Shown piece by piece: positions 1-9,072 of a DNA stretch of 64,000 nt. The notes under the pieces were generated by a model. The model was not told the origin of the DNA and did not search any database. It saw only the letters and a list, made by a program, of their open reading frames with translations. The position numbers and the translations under genes are program-made. The DNA lies in the NCBI GenBank assembly GCA_013298025.1, contig JAAFJE010000006.1, forward strand, positions 62,001 through 126,000, in the 5' to 3' direction. The DNA is from Cytophagales bacterium (lineage in GTDB: Bacteria > Bacteroidota > Bacteroidia > Cytophagales > Spirosomataceae). Each line of letters begins with the position of its first letter. The first letter of the stretch is position 1.

Positions 1-490
<490 letters not shown>

Positions 491-527
491 TCAATAAAAA
501 CCTGAGATATACGGTAAAAAGATGGTG

Positions 528-1430
528 TTAAAAGCTTTCTTGTAGGGCTAAATATTTGTTTTTCAACAATCTAAACAATACACGATGTTCTTTCACAAAG
601 ACTTGTTCGGTCAATTGGGCTATGTCAAACCATGCCAATTCGGCAATATCGTCTTGTGCCAAAGGCGTGCCTTGAAGGTATTCGGCCACAAAAAGCGTTG
701 TAATAATTTTATCTTCTTCGTTTCTGTAACGCCAGTCGTCTATGCGTGCCGTGCCAACGTACTGCACCGCCCCAAGTTGCAATCCTGTTTCTTCGGCAGC
801 TTCTCGCAAAGCGGCAGCTTCAAAGCTTTCGTCGCTGGGGTCCACAAAGCCACCCACAAAGCGGTAGAGCGTTTGATAGGCTTTCCTGCCCAGTAAGATA
901 GCAGTTTTGTCAACAATCGCCACATCGACCGTCGGATACACTTTGGGGTATTGGTTGAAGGCGGCAAAAATCACACCTGCCCGAAAATCTGGCGAAGCTT
1001 TCACCGTCTGACTAATTTCTTTTCTTACTTCCGTTCCCGAAAATTGGGTGATTTGTTCTACCGCCGTATAAGGAAATAGGCCCGAATAGGCCCGATGAAA
1101 GCTATCCCGACCGCCGTAAAGCATTACATTACCAATAGGACAAGCCTCTCTGATGCGTTTATCTAGCTCCTTGCTCCAATCTTCGTCGCTGGGCATATCT
1201 GGCAATGATAGCACCGTAAGCGAAGGAAATTGTTGTAAAATCATTTCTTTACGGGTGATAAAGTCAAGCGGATTGCGTTTGGTCACGAGTACGGGCGTAA
1301 CACCTAAAAAGACCAACACTCTTTTGTGTGACTGGCAGACGGTGTTTATCAACGACACGTGTGCTGGGTGTAGGTTATCAACCTGAAATCTCCCAACCAA
1401 TACACCAATTTCGGGCGAAGTTTGTTCCAT
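528..1430 (-). CDS. nadM: bifunctional NMN adenylyltransferase / Nudix hydrolase
   Basis: A 300-residue fusion. Residues 1-150 are a nucleotidyltransferase fold with GRFQVDNLHPAH at 13-24 (histidines 21 and 24 match the HxGH-type site) and SGTEVRKEI at 131-139 (the ISSTxxR-like site); this part should convert NMN and ATP to NAD. Residues 165-300 are a Nudix domain with the box at 193-217 ending REAAEETGL, probably an ADP-ribose or NAD-breakdown-product hydrolase. It sits 30 bp after nrtR and 61 bp before nadV, so the three genes form an NAD salvage operon under NrtR control (inferred from order and operators). Confidence 0.9.
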   Translation of the reverse strand: MEQTSPEIGVLVGRFQVDNLHPAHVSLINTVCQSHKRVLVFLGVTPVLVTKRNPLDFITRKEMILQQFPSLTVLSLPDMPSDEDWSKELDKRIREACPIGNVMLYGGRDSFHRAYSGLFPYTAVEQITQFSGTEVRKEISQTVKASPDFRAGVIFAAFNQYPKVYPTVDVAIVDKTAILLGRKAYQTLYRFVGGFVDPSDESFEAAALREAAEETGLQLGAVQYVGTARIDDWRYRNEEDKIITTLFVAEYLQGTPLAQDDIAELAWFDIAQLTEQVFVKEHRVLFRLLKNKYLALQESF

Positions 1431-1460
1431 GATTTTGCGGATTAAGGTAAGATGTTCGTT

Positions 1461-2162
1461 TTAAAGCAATTCTAAATAAATCCCTTCTTGCATCAATTGC
1501 TGGTATTGTTGCTGGTCGAAAGCAAAGAAATACGCCGCTTTATGGGCTACATTTTGTTGCTTTTCGTCGAGTTGTTTCAACAAACCCGTAGAAAGAATTT
1601 TTTTCCTGAAATTTCTACGGTCGAGGTTTTTGCCTAAAATTGCTTCATATAATTGTTGTAATTGTGGAATCGTAAACTTTACGTCGAGCAACTCGAACCC
1701 AATGGGCTGGTAGCGAATTTTCCCTCTCAGGCGTTCGAGGGCTTTCTGAATCATGGCGTGGTGGTCGAAAGCCAAGACAGGAAGTTGGTCAAGTGCTTGC
1801 CAGTCGGCTTGCAGCTCGTTGTTCCCCGCAATCAATTGAAAATCGGTTGTTTTGACAAAACCCATATAAGCCACCGAAATGACCCGTTCACGAGGGTCAC
1901 GCTCGGGCAAACCAAAGGTATAAAGTTGTTCTACATAAACGCCACTAATGCTACATTCCTTTTGCAAAACCCTTGTGGCACAGGCATCTAAGCTTTCGTC
2001 GGTTTGTACAAAAGCCCCCGGTAAAGCCCAATGCTGGGCAAAAGGTTCACTTTTTCTTTGCACCAATAAAACCTTGATTTGCAAGCCATCGAAGCCAAAA
2101 ATGATACAATCGACCGTTACGGCAGGATGTGGATGACGGTATTGAAAAATAGGTTCTGACAT
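1461..2162 (-). CDS. nrtR: NrtR-type Nudix-related transcriptional regulator
   Basis: A 233-residue protein with a Nudix-like N-terminal domain (about 14-130) and a C-terminal winged helix (about 150-225; FTIPQLQQLYEAILGKNL begins near 163). The Nudix box is degenerate: the catalytic REUxEE part reads RVLQKECS, as expected of NrtR proteins, which bind ADP-ribose-like ligands rather than hydrolyse them. It is the first gene of the operon with nadM and nadV. Two related inverted repeats flank its promoter, so it probably represses its own operon. Some Bacteroidota homologues regulate arabinose genes instead; the NAD neighbours favour NrtR here. Confidence 0.85.
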   Translation of the reverse strand: MSEPIFQYRHPHPAVTVDCIIFGFDGLQIKVLLVQRKSEPFAQHWALPGAFVQTDESLDACATRVLQKECSISGVYVEQLYTFGLPERDPRERVISVAYMGFVKTTDFQLIAGNNELQADWQALDQLPVLAFDHHAMIQKALERLRGKIRYQPIGFELLDVKFTIPQLQQLYEAILGKNLDRRNFRKKILSTGLLKQLDEKQQNVAHKAAYFFAFDQQQYQQLMQEGIYLELL

Positions 2163-2165
2163 ATC

Positions 2166-2240
2166 TTAGTGTTGTTTTTACACAAAGATAAAGCAAAAGA
2201 AATTTAAGAAACAACTATTTTAGTGTATTTTTTACACTAA
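2166..2240 (-). promoter_or_regulatory. nrtR-nadM-nadV promoter with two NrtR-like operators
   Basis: Reading the minus strand, TTG (2214-2212), a 21-nt spacer and TATCTTTG (2190-2183) fit the Bacteroidota -33/-7 promoter. A perfect inverted repeat, TTAGTGTA-N5-TACACTAA, lies upstream at 2220-2240. An imperfect copy, TTAGTGTT-N5-TACACAAA, covers the -7 box and the expected transcription start at 2166-2186, ending 3 bp before the nrtR start codon. Centres are 54 bp apart. Binding at both sites would enclose the promoter, consistent with autorepression. The repeats are seen directly; assignment to NrtR is inferred from position. Confidence 0.75.
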
Positions 2241-2299
2241 GGATTGTTTTGAGGATTGCATTAAGCGGAAAGGGAAGGATTTTATGTACGATTCTGTTA

Positions 2300-2458
2300 T
2301 TGAGTGATTGAGTGAATTGTGAGTTAGCGAATTGTTAATGAGCGAGTTAAGTTTTTATTTTTCAATTATGACTCAATTGATTTTGACTAAAATGTAAGTT
2401 TTTGAAAATAAAAACACTCATTCACAAATCACTAACTCACAATTCACTCACTCAACTA
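2300..2458. repeat. inverted pair of a dispersed intergenic repeat
   Basis: Two copies of the GTGAATTG/CACTCATTCAC repeat face each other. The left arm at about 2300-2365 (TGAGTGATTGAGTGAATTG at the outer end) is complementary, with some mismatches, to the right arm at about 2395-2456, including the inner GTTTTTATTTTTCAA against TTGAAAATAAAAAC. The result is a long hairpin abutting the stop codon of the NFACT gene. It may act as a terminator or be a mobile repeat. Related single copies occur near 31631, 41877, 54224, 59741 and 63121. Confidence 0.7.
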
Positions 2459-2459
2459 C

Positions 2460-4037
2460 TTAAATCCCAGGTTCAATTAGGACTACTTCTTCTTTGTCAA
2501 CAATGACTTGTCCTTCGAGGAGGTCTTTGGTTTTGCGTACATATTTTTTGGGTGTTACAATCACGGGGCAAAGAGTGTCGTTTTTGCGTTTGGAGTAATA
2601 GGCCGCCAAACCAGCGGCTTTTTCTATGACGGCATTAGGAAATTTTTTACCGGCCTGTCGCCTGATGACCACGTGCGAGCCTGCTACATCTCTGGCGTGT
2701 AGCCACAGGTCTTCCTTGCGTGCGTAGCGTTGGGTGAGCAAATCGTTGTTGCGGGCATTTTTACCAATGAGTATTTCCCAGCCTTGGTAATTGATGTATT
2801 TAAACAAATCTTGTACGGTTTGTACTTGTTTTTCGGCTTGGTCTAGGTTGTGTTGTTTGCTGTATTTACGCAGTTCTCTGAGACTGTTGAGTTGCTCTAT
2901 GTGTTGGATATGTTGCTGTATTTCGTGTAAAATTTCTTCTTTTACAGCGATATTTTCTTGTAGTTTTTGAATCTCAATTTTCTCATTTTTGGCCTTTCTA
3001 TAATAGTTTTCGGCATTTTTTTGAGGCGATACTTCGGCTTTGAGTTTGACGATGATGGGTTTATCTCTATAAAAATCGTACAATTCTATGCTTTCGGTGC
3101 GTTCGGGAATGGCGTGCAAATTGGCCATAATAATATGCCCGATTTCTTCGTGTTTGATGCCTTCGTCGAGGCTCATCAACTGCTGATACGATTTTTCAAG
3201 ATAGATATTTGTGCGTTGTATTTGCTTTTGTAAACCTTTGATGAGTTGTCCTTTTTCCTTGTCAAAAATATTGATTTTGGTAAAGGCATAATACAATTCA
3301 TTACTTGCTTGGATGGGGTCGTCTAAGGTTTTTAGCACCTCTTCCGTACTAGGCAATAATGATAAAATAGGTTGATAATGAACGATTTTGGTATAATAAT
3401 GTGGCTGAGATAATTGGGCTACGACAGCCTGCACAACTGCCCAGCGTGCCGATAGGTCTGTTGTGTCCAAGGCTTGCCATTGTGCCTGAATATGGGCGAT
3501 TACTTCTTTCCCAAAGGTCGGAAATAGGGCTTGCACTTTCCCTTGTACGGCTTCAAAGGCAGCAAAATCTTGTTCGAGTGGACGGTCGAGGCTTGTCCAA
3601 TTGAGGTTATTGTCGCTCACGAGTTTGTTATGGAATAAATCCAATACTTCTGTGCCTTCAAACAAAATAATATTAGAGCGATTGCCGTACATTTTAAAGA
3701 GCAATACAAAATCATTTTCAAAAAACAAGGCAAAAGCTCGTTCGTTGAGAAACTGCCGAATCGACACTACTTTTAGCCCTACAATTTCTTTGAATAAGTC
3801 CACCGAATTGCGTCCTGCTCTTCTAAAATCGTCGGGAAAATTGAGGCAGGCAAAGTCGGGATGCAGTACAGCTTTGATATAAAAAGCCCGCTTTTTTTTC
3901 CATTCCTTGCCTTCGGTACAAAAACCCAAAACCAATTCGTCTTTTTCTTGCGAAAAACATTCGGCCAACACCAATCCTGTGAGTTCTTGGGCTAGGCGTT
4001 GGGAAAGTTGTCGAAGGAAATAGTAATTCGTTTGCAT
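2460..4037 (-). CDS. NFACT RNA-binding domain protein (RqcH/FbpA-like)
   Basis: A 525-residue NFACT-family protein. The N-terminal region is NFACT-N-like, residues about 260-400 are strongly coiled-coil, and the C-terminal NFACT-R domain carries the hallmark DLWLHARDVAGSHV at 443-456. The family includes bacterial RqcH, which binds obstructed 50S subunits and adds alanine tails in ribosome quality control; older annotation calls it fibronectin-binding protein. The start is set at ATG 4037 rather than the longer frame from 4070 because a TACCTTTG promoter element lies at 4067-4060, which would place the upstream codons outside the transcript. It is divergent from yigZ. Confidence 0.85.
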   Translation of the reverse strand: MQTNYYFLRQLSQRLAQELTGLVLAECFSQEKDELVLGFCTEGKEWKKKRAFYIKAVLHPDFACLNFPDDFRRAGRNSVDLFKEIVGLKVVSIRQFLNERAFALFFENDFVLLFKMYGNRSNIILFEGTEVLDLFHNKLVSDNNLNWTSLDRPLEQDFAAFEAVQGKVQALFPTFGKEVIAHIQAQWQALDTTDLSARWAVVQAVVAQLSQPHYYTKIVHYQPILSLLPSTEEVLKTLDDPIQASNELYYAFTKINIFDKEKGQLIKGLQKQIQRTNIYLEKSYQQLMSLDEGIKHEEIGHIIMANLHAIPERTESIELYDFYRDKPIIVKLKAEVSPQKNAENYYRKAKNEKIEIQKLQENIAVKEEILHEIQQHIQHIEQLNSLRELRKYSKQHNLDQAEKQVQTVQDLFKYINYQGWEILIGKNARNNDLLTQRYARKEDLWLHARDVAGSHVVIRRQAGKKFPNAVIEKAAGLAAYYSKRKNDTLCPVIVTPKKYVRKTKDLLEGQVIVDKEEVVLIEPGI

Positions 4038-4107
4038 GGTTTTTGGGGTATAATATCTGCAAAGGTACAAAAAGACGCTTGATTTGTGAGTAGCCTTGCC
4101 TACTAAG

Positions 4108-4138
4108 TTGGGGTATTGCGGCTTTTCACGTAATTTTG
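4108..4138 (+). promoter_or_regulatory. promoter of yigZ
   Basis: TTG at 4108-4110, 20 nt, then TAATTTTG at 4131-4138: a good match to the Bacteroidota sigma-ABfr consensus, 22 bp upstream of the yigZ start codon. The divergent NFACT gene has its own TACCTTTG element at 4067-4060 on the other strand. Confidence 0.6.
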
Positions 4139-4160
4139 TAAGAATTTTAGCGAGAAAAAT

Positions 4161-4775
4161 ATGTTATTTGACGATACCTATAAAACCTTGCTTGCTCCTT
4201 CGGAAGGCTTGTTCAAAGACCGTGGAAGCAGGTTTTTGGCATACGCTTATCCGATAGAAAGCGAAGCTGCGGTAAAAGAGTTGGTCGATGCCCTGAAAAA
4301 AGAGCATTTCAAGGCGGTGCATCATTGCTATGCGTATCGGCTCGGACAAGACAGAAACCAGTTTCGGGTAAACGACGACGGCGAGCCTGCGGGTTCGGCA
4401 GGGCGACCTATCTTGAATGTATTGCTTTCGCAAGATATGACCAATGTGTTGGTGGTAGTGGTGCGGTATTTTGGTGGTACACTTTTGGGTGTGCCAGGGC
4501 TTATCAATGCCTACAAAACAGCTACGCAAGAAGCTCTTTCGCAGGCGACCATCATCGAAAAAACCGTCAATGAACAATACGAGGTGCAGTTTGCTTTTGT
4601 ACAAATGAACGACATCATGAAGGTTGTCAAAGAGTTTGGCTTGAAAATTAAATCACAAGCCTTTGACAATCAATGCACAATGGTGCTAGAGTTTCGTAAA
4701 AAAATGACGGCACAAGTATTGGGGAAACTCGAAAAAATTGACCATATCACCGTCAATTGGATTGCGACTGTCTAA
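4161..4775 (+). CDS. yigZ: YigZ/IMPACT family protein
   Basis: A 204-residue member of the UPF0029 (IMPACT) family. The N-terminal domain shows the family motifs DDGEPAGSAGRP at 72-83 and VVRYFGGTLLG at about 100-110; the C-terminal part corresponds to the DUF1949 ferredoxin-like domain. The eukaryotic relative IMPACT regulates the translation kinase GCN2; the bacterial role is not settled. Length is typical of the family. It is followed closely by the tandem ABC ATPase gene, so the two are probably cotranscribed. Confidence 0.9.
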   Translation: MLFDDTYKTLLAPSEGLFKDRGSRFLAYAYPIESEAAVKELVDALKKEHFKAVHHCYAYRLGQDRNQFRVNDDGEPAGSAGRPILNVLLSQDMTNVLVVVVRYFGGTLLGVPGLINAYKTATQEALSQATIIEKTVNEQYEVQFAFVQMNDIMKVVKEFGLKIKSQAFDNQCTMVLEFRKKMTAQVLGKLEKIDHITVNWIATV

Positions 4776-4840
4776 TACTGTTATCAATAAATATATGTTG
4801 CCTTCTGACCAATTATTCATCTGAAACCCTCCGAATTTCC

Positions 4841-6358
4841 GTGGAAACATTTATTCAATTAGAACATACTGCTGTAAGAAAATTTGAGAAAATAGTGATA
4901 AAAGACCTGAGTTGGCAGGTGACAGCCCAACAGCATTGGGCTATTGTGGGCGAAAATGGTTCGGGTAAATCGAGCTTGTTGGAAGCCTTGGCTGGTAAAA
5001 TTCCTTTTGTAGGTGGAAAGGCTGTTTTTACTTTTGTCGAACAAGGCAAATTGCTCAAAGATTACATAGAATTGGTGGCAAAAGATTATTCGAGCAATCG
5101 TATTTTGAATACCGCCGCCCAATATTACCAACAGCGTTTCAATGTATATGATGCCGAAAACTCGCCTACAGTATGGGAATTTCTGACCGACCAAATGAAG
5201 CCTATTGGCACAATTGACGAAAAATCGGTGAAATTACCGCCGATTCCTTACACGCCAGAAGAAATTGACCATGCCGCCAAAACCCTGAAAATCGACCATT
5301 TGCTGCAACGTCGCCTCATGACGCTTTCAAATGGCGAAACTCGACGTACATTATTGACCAAATCTTTTCTGAAAAAGCCTCGGTTTTTATTGCTCGATAC
5401 GCCTTTTGTGGGGCTAGATGTGGCCTCTCGTGCTACTTTGCATGAGGCACTCAACCAAATTGCCCAGACCGATACGCAAATTATCATGGTGACACCCCCC
5501 GACGAAGTGCCGACTTGCATTACGAATACCTTGTATTTGCAGAAAAAAAATACCGAAGAAGCACCACAAACTAAAACTATTTTATTAGATAAAGCTTTGT
5601 TGGATAGTGTTTTACAGCAACAAGCTGCCGCTGTATCTTCTTTTGAATACGCCATCAAAATGCGTGGTGTAAAGGTAAGTTATGGAGGAAAACAAGTATT
5701 AAAACCTTTGGATTGGGAAGTAAAAAGTGGCGAGCATTGGGCTGTGTTAGGGCCAAATGGTTCGGGCAAATCGACGCTGTTGAGTTTGATTAATGCCGAT
5801 AATCCGCAGAGTTATGCCAACGATTTTGATTTATTTGATAGAAAAAGAGGTTCTGGAGAGTCGATATGGGATATTAAAAATAAGATAGGTTTTGTTTCGC
5901 CCGAATTGCACCTTTTCTTTACCAAACGCACCGAAGTATATAAGGCCGTAGCGTCGGGTTTGTACAATACCAATGGCTTGTATCAGGCTTTAAAACCTGG
6001 ACAAAAAGAGCTTGCCTTGCAATATTTGCAACTGTTGGGCATTGCTCATTTAGCCGAACAGCGATTTGCTGAAATTTCTACAGGCGAGCAACGCATGGTG
6101 TTGTTGGCAAGGGCTTTGATTAAAAATCCGCCTATGCTGGTACTCGACGAGCCTTGTCAGGGGCTAGACCAAGAGCATACCATTTATTTTAGAGATTTGG
6201 TACACGAGTTATGTGTTTACCTGCACAAAACCTTATTGTACGTGACACATTACGATGCCGAAATACCCGCTTGCGTAAGCAAAATACTACGATTGAATCA
6301 GGGAGAAGCAAGCATAGAAACAAGGTGGCCGATTTTCACTCCAATACAACGCCAATAG
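4841..6358 (+). CDS. tandem-domain ABC ATPase (ModF/PhrA-like)
   Basis: About 505 residues with two ABC ATPase domains and no membrane segments. Domain 1 has Walker A GENGSGKSS at 37-45, signature LSNGE and Walker B LLLDTPFVGLD, in which the usual catalytic glutamate after the aspartate is threonine. Domain 2 is canonical: GPNGSGKST, STGEQ and LVLDEPCQGLD. The architecture matches ModF/PhrA-type proteins of unproven substrate. The frame is open back to a TTG at 4757 that overlaps yigZ; GTG 4841 is chosen because it is the first plausible start after the yigZ stop and precedes the recognisable domain. Confidence 0.8.
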   Translation: METFIQLEHTAVRKFEKIVIKDLSWQVTAQQHWAIVGENGSGKSSLLEALAGKIPFVGGKAVFTFVEQGKLLKDYIELVAKDYSSNRILNTAAQYYQQRFNVYDAENSPTVWEFLTDQMKPIGTIDEKSVKLPPIPYTPEEIDHAAKTLKIDHLLQRRLMTLSNGETRRTLLTKSFLKKPRFLLLDTPFVGLDVASRATLHEALNQIAQTDTQIIMVTPPDEVPTCITNTLYLQKKNTEEAPQTKTILLDKALLDSVLQQQAAAVSSFEYAIKMRGVKVSYGGKQVLKPLDWEVKSGEHWAVLGPNGSGKSTLLSLINADNPQSYANDFDLFDRKRGSGESIWDIKNKIGFVSPELHLFFTKRTEVYKAVASGLYNTNGLYQALKPGQKELALQYLQLLGIAHLAEQRFAEISTGEQRMVLLARALIKNPPMLVLDEPCQGLDQEHTIYFRDLVHELCVYLHKTLLYVTHYDAEIPACVSKILRLNQGEASIETRWPIFTPIQRQ

Positions 6359-6467
6359 CCCATAGCAGTTTAATGGATTGATTTTCAAGGTTTAAATGAT
6401 AGCAAAATTTTAACAAAGAAAGGCAATTCATTAAATTACTACAGGCTTATGCAACAGTGCAAGCGAC

Positions 6468-6746
6468 TTAGACGGTAAATCCGTTTTCGGCAAAAATTTT
6501 CTCCACTTCGATGAGGAGCTTTTTCCCAAAACCCGCCCAGGCCATCATCTGACGATTCTGATACTTGTCGTACATATCGGCTACACTGGTGACATTATGT
6601 TTCAAAATCAGCTCTTTTAAATTTTTACTGCATTTCAAATCTTCTGAAAAAGTCGAAGCCGAAGCTGCTTTTGAGGCTTGTTGGCTTTCATACTGCTTAA
6701 TGATTTCAAGTGCTTCTAAGTACTCTGCTTCAGTTATTTGTCTCAT
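6468..6746 (-). CDS. small protein with RNA-polymerase-alpha-CTD-like helix-hairpin-helix
   Basis: A 92-residue protein beginning MRQITEAEYLEALEII, a helical N-terminus of the kind found before small DNA-binding domains. The second half (LKELILKHNVTSVADMYD, then WAGFGKKLLIEVEKIFAENG) resembles the helix-hairpin-helix of the RNA polymerase alpha subunit C-terminal domain, with the Gly-Phe-Gly turn and the xxLxEIxxxL helix. No catalytic motif is visible. It stands alone on the minus strand, convergent with the ABC ATPase gene. A nucleic-acid-binding role is inferred only from the fold resemblance. Confidence 0.6.
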   Translation of the reverse strand: MRQITEAEYLEALEIIKQYESQQASKAASASTFSEDLKCSKNLKELILKHNVTSVADMYDKYQNRQMMAWAGFGKKLLIEVEKIFAENGFTV

Positions 6747-6845
6747 AATTTTGTGTTACTTATGTTTAAGACAGTTGGTTAAAAGATAAGTCGTAAACGT
6801 TAAACTGCTAGTAAGCTAAGTGGTACAATTTTTTTTACTAATAAA

Positions 6846-7712
6846 TCACAAGGCTGCATTTACACCGATGGTCGTCTGAAAAATACAAGCCCCGTGTTGG
6901 TCAATCCACTCGATACGCAACTGCGATTCGTCTAAATACATGGTGGCAAAATTAGGCTGATTGCTTCCAAATTGCAGGTGTTCGTGCGGGCCGATGATGT
7001 CGTCCGCTAAAGCTCCTGCTCCAGCTACCATATAGGCTACTGTGCCAGACGAAGCACGAAGGTACTGTGCATTATGGCTATGCCCTGCCAAATATAGTTG
7101 TACGTTGTATTGTTCGAGTAATGGTTTGATGTGTTGTATCAATTCGGCTTGGTCGCCTCTGTTGGTGCCAGCCGAATAAATCGGGTGATGCCCCATCACA
7201 ATTTTCCAGTCTTCGGTACTATTGCGGAGGGTTTCTTCTAACCAACGTAATTGGGCGGTATTATCTTGTTCGAGAATATCGCTGTGCTTATAACTATGCA
7301 AACGGTGGTCGTCAATCATAGGCGTGGTATCAATACAAATAAAACGCACGCTTGTTGATGGATTGATTTCTTTTACAAAGGTATAATATCGGTTTGGTAA
7401 ATACCATTTTTTATTGATTTTATGGTAAGATACCTGTGCCGAGGGATTGCCGTGATAGTCGTGGTTGCCCAAAATGACATACCAATCTTTTTGTAAAGCT
7501 GTTCCTTGGTAAATGTCTAAAAACGATTCTTGCCAATGCGGGTCTTCGGTGCTAGTTACGCCATCTTGGTAGAAATTGTCGCCAGTAGATAAAATGAAGT
7601 CGATAGGATTTGATTGAGCCGTATTGCACATTTGTTGGGCGATGGGTATTTGGGCGTGCATTCCTTTGCGTCCCCAATCTCCTAGAACTAAAAAATGAAT
7701 ATGGTCTTTCAT
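6846..7712 (-). CDS. metallophosphoesterase, purple acid phosphatase-like
   Basis: A 288-residue calcineurin-like phosphoesterase. All metal-binding motifs are visible in order: GDWGR near 11, GDNFY near 43, GNHDY near 83, GHHPIYS in the second half and AGHSHN near the C-terminus. The order and the GDWG/GDNFY forms fit the type-5 (tartrate-resistant) acid phosphatase branch. There is no signal peptide, so it probably acts in the cytoplasm. The substrate cannot be told from sequence. It is followed by the dioxygenase gene in the same direction upstream, without a clear operon link. Confidence 0.85.
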   Translation of the reverse strand: MKDHIHFLVLGDWGRKGMHAQIPIAQQMCNTAQSNPIDFILSTGDNFYQDGVTSTEDPHWQESFLDIYQGTALQKDWYVILGNHDYHGNPSAQVSYHKINKKWYLPNRYYTFVKEINPSTSVRFICIDTTPMIDDHRLHSYKHSDILEQDNTAQLRWLEETLRNSTEDWKIVMGHHPIYSAGTNRGDQAELIQHIKPLLEQYNVQLYLAGHSHNAQYLRASSGTVAYMVAGAGALADDIIGPHEHLQFGSNQPNFATMYLDESQLRIEWIDQHGACIFQTTIGVNAAL

Positions 7713-7840
7713 AAATATCGTGTGGCAAATCTGTGCATCATTGCCAGCTTTTTAGCTGAACATTCGTATGGAATACTGCTACAAATTTGGGGCGAATTTA
7801 TGAAAGAACCAATTTTTTCCTCGTAAAGCCTTGTCAGATT

Positions 7841-8821
7841 TTACCAAGGGCTTAATCCAAGCAATTTTTCGCCTAACGCTGTCAGTTGGGCGGTGGCATA
7901 ACGGTCTCGTTCCCAATGCCGTGGGTCGCCCGGAAAGGCGTAACCTTCGGGGGCAATGCGGTTTTTCCAAGAATTGATACGCCACTGACGCAAGGGTTCG
8001 TTATCTTCTTCGGCTGGCATCATAGCAATGTACTGGGCAATCCGTACTTTGTTTTCACTTCTATTCGGACGAATGCCGTGGGGCTGTGTGCTGTTGAAAA
8101 TGAGTAAATCGCCTGCTTCGAGTTTTACTTTTACAATATTGTTTTCAAATGCCGATACATCGGGCTTAAAGCGGTTACGGTCGGCGGGTTGTGTTAGCTT
8201 CCAAGTATCATAGGTTCGGTACAATTCGGGAATGCACTGAAAACCGCCCATGTTTTCGTCGGTTTGGTCGGCAAGAGCCAATACGCCTTGTACGTTTTGG
8301 GGCTTGGTTTCGGGGTCGTAGTCCCAATGAATAAAGCCCTTGAATTGGTGGTGTGGCCGCATCGGAAAATTGAGATTGGCTCGGTCGATAGTAACCCAAA
8401 GTTTTTCTGTTCCCCAAATATCAACGAAGGCATCATAAATGCGTTGGGTTTGGCGGTTGTCCCATAAATACTGATGGTTATAGACTTCCACCATGCCACT
8501 GCCGACCAGTTCTTTCATTTGCATCTCGGCCCTTGGGGCAGTGTACCAAGTGTCGGGATTGTGCGGGTCTTTTTCTTCAAATTCCCAAAGAAAAGCAGCC
8601 GTGCGAGCGGCTTGTTCTTTAGAAATGGCTTGCTTAATGACAATATAGCCTTGCTCTTTCCAAAACTGCCAGTCTTCTTCCGACAGTACTCGCAAGGGCT
8701 TGCCATTCGAGCGGTCGTTGAGTTGTAAATGACTGCTCGTAGCAGTAGAAGGATTGCCCGGTATATCTTTGTGTGCCTGATTTGCCATCATTGTTGGCTG
8801 CATTGTCGGAATTGTTTGCAT
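7841..8821 (-). CDS. phytanoyl-CoA dioxygenase family protein (PhyH)
   Basis: A 326-residue Fe(II)/2-oxoglutarate-dependent dioxygenase. The iron triad is visible: HWD at 165-167 (His165, Asp167) and His248 in QPHGIRPNR, whose arginines (251 or 254) would hold 2-oxoglutarate. The family hydroxylates varied small molecules, so the substrate is unknown. The gene is divergent from an AraC-type regulator with a 251-bp gap, a usual arrangement for a substrate-induced target. Several in-frame ATG codons lie near the start; residues 1-40 are low in complexity, and the true start may be a few codons later. Confidence 0.85.
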   Translation of the reverse strand: MQTIPTMQPTMMANQAHKDIPGNPSTATSSHLQLNDRSNGKPLRVLSEEDWQFWKEQGYIVIKQAISKEQAARTAAFLWEFEEKDPHNPDTWYTAPRAEMQMKELVGSGMVEVYNHQYLWDNRQTQRIYDAFVDIWGTEKLWVTIDRANLNFPMRPHHQFKGFIHWDYDPETKPQNVQGVLALADQTDENMGGFQCIPELYRTYDTWKLTQPADRNRFKPDVSAFENNIVKVKLEAGDLLIFNSTQPHGIRPNRSENKVRIAQYIAMMPAEEDNEPLRQWRINSWKNRIAPEGYAFPGDPRHWERDRYATAQLTALGEKLLGLSPW

Positions 8822-9072
8822 TTTTTGTATATTTGTTAATATTTTATATTGAAATATTGATACAAATGTAGTGTTTCGTAGGTGTGGATGTTTGGCTAAT
8901 TCTTGCTGTTTTTTGAACTATTTTGACTATACAATGCTATTGAAAAGAATTTTTTAGAAAGTTTTTTGATAAAACTCGCCTAAAAGCTTTGCTGAAATAG
9001 CATCCTGTAGATTGATTTTGATTACAACACTAACCATATTATTTTATTGTTATCCACAAATCTGCTTAAAGT

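Noticed and set aside
4164-4604. 146-residue open frame antisense to yigZ
   Set aside because: yigZ has clear family motifs and a promoter; the antisense frame has neither.
8863-8870. TACATTTG as promoter of the dioxygenase gene
   Set aside because: It fits the -7 consensus and the position, but no TTG stands 19-21 nt upstream, and single -7 matches are common in this AT-rich DNA.
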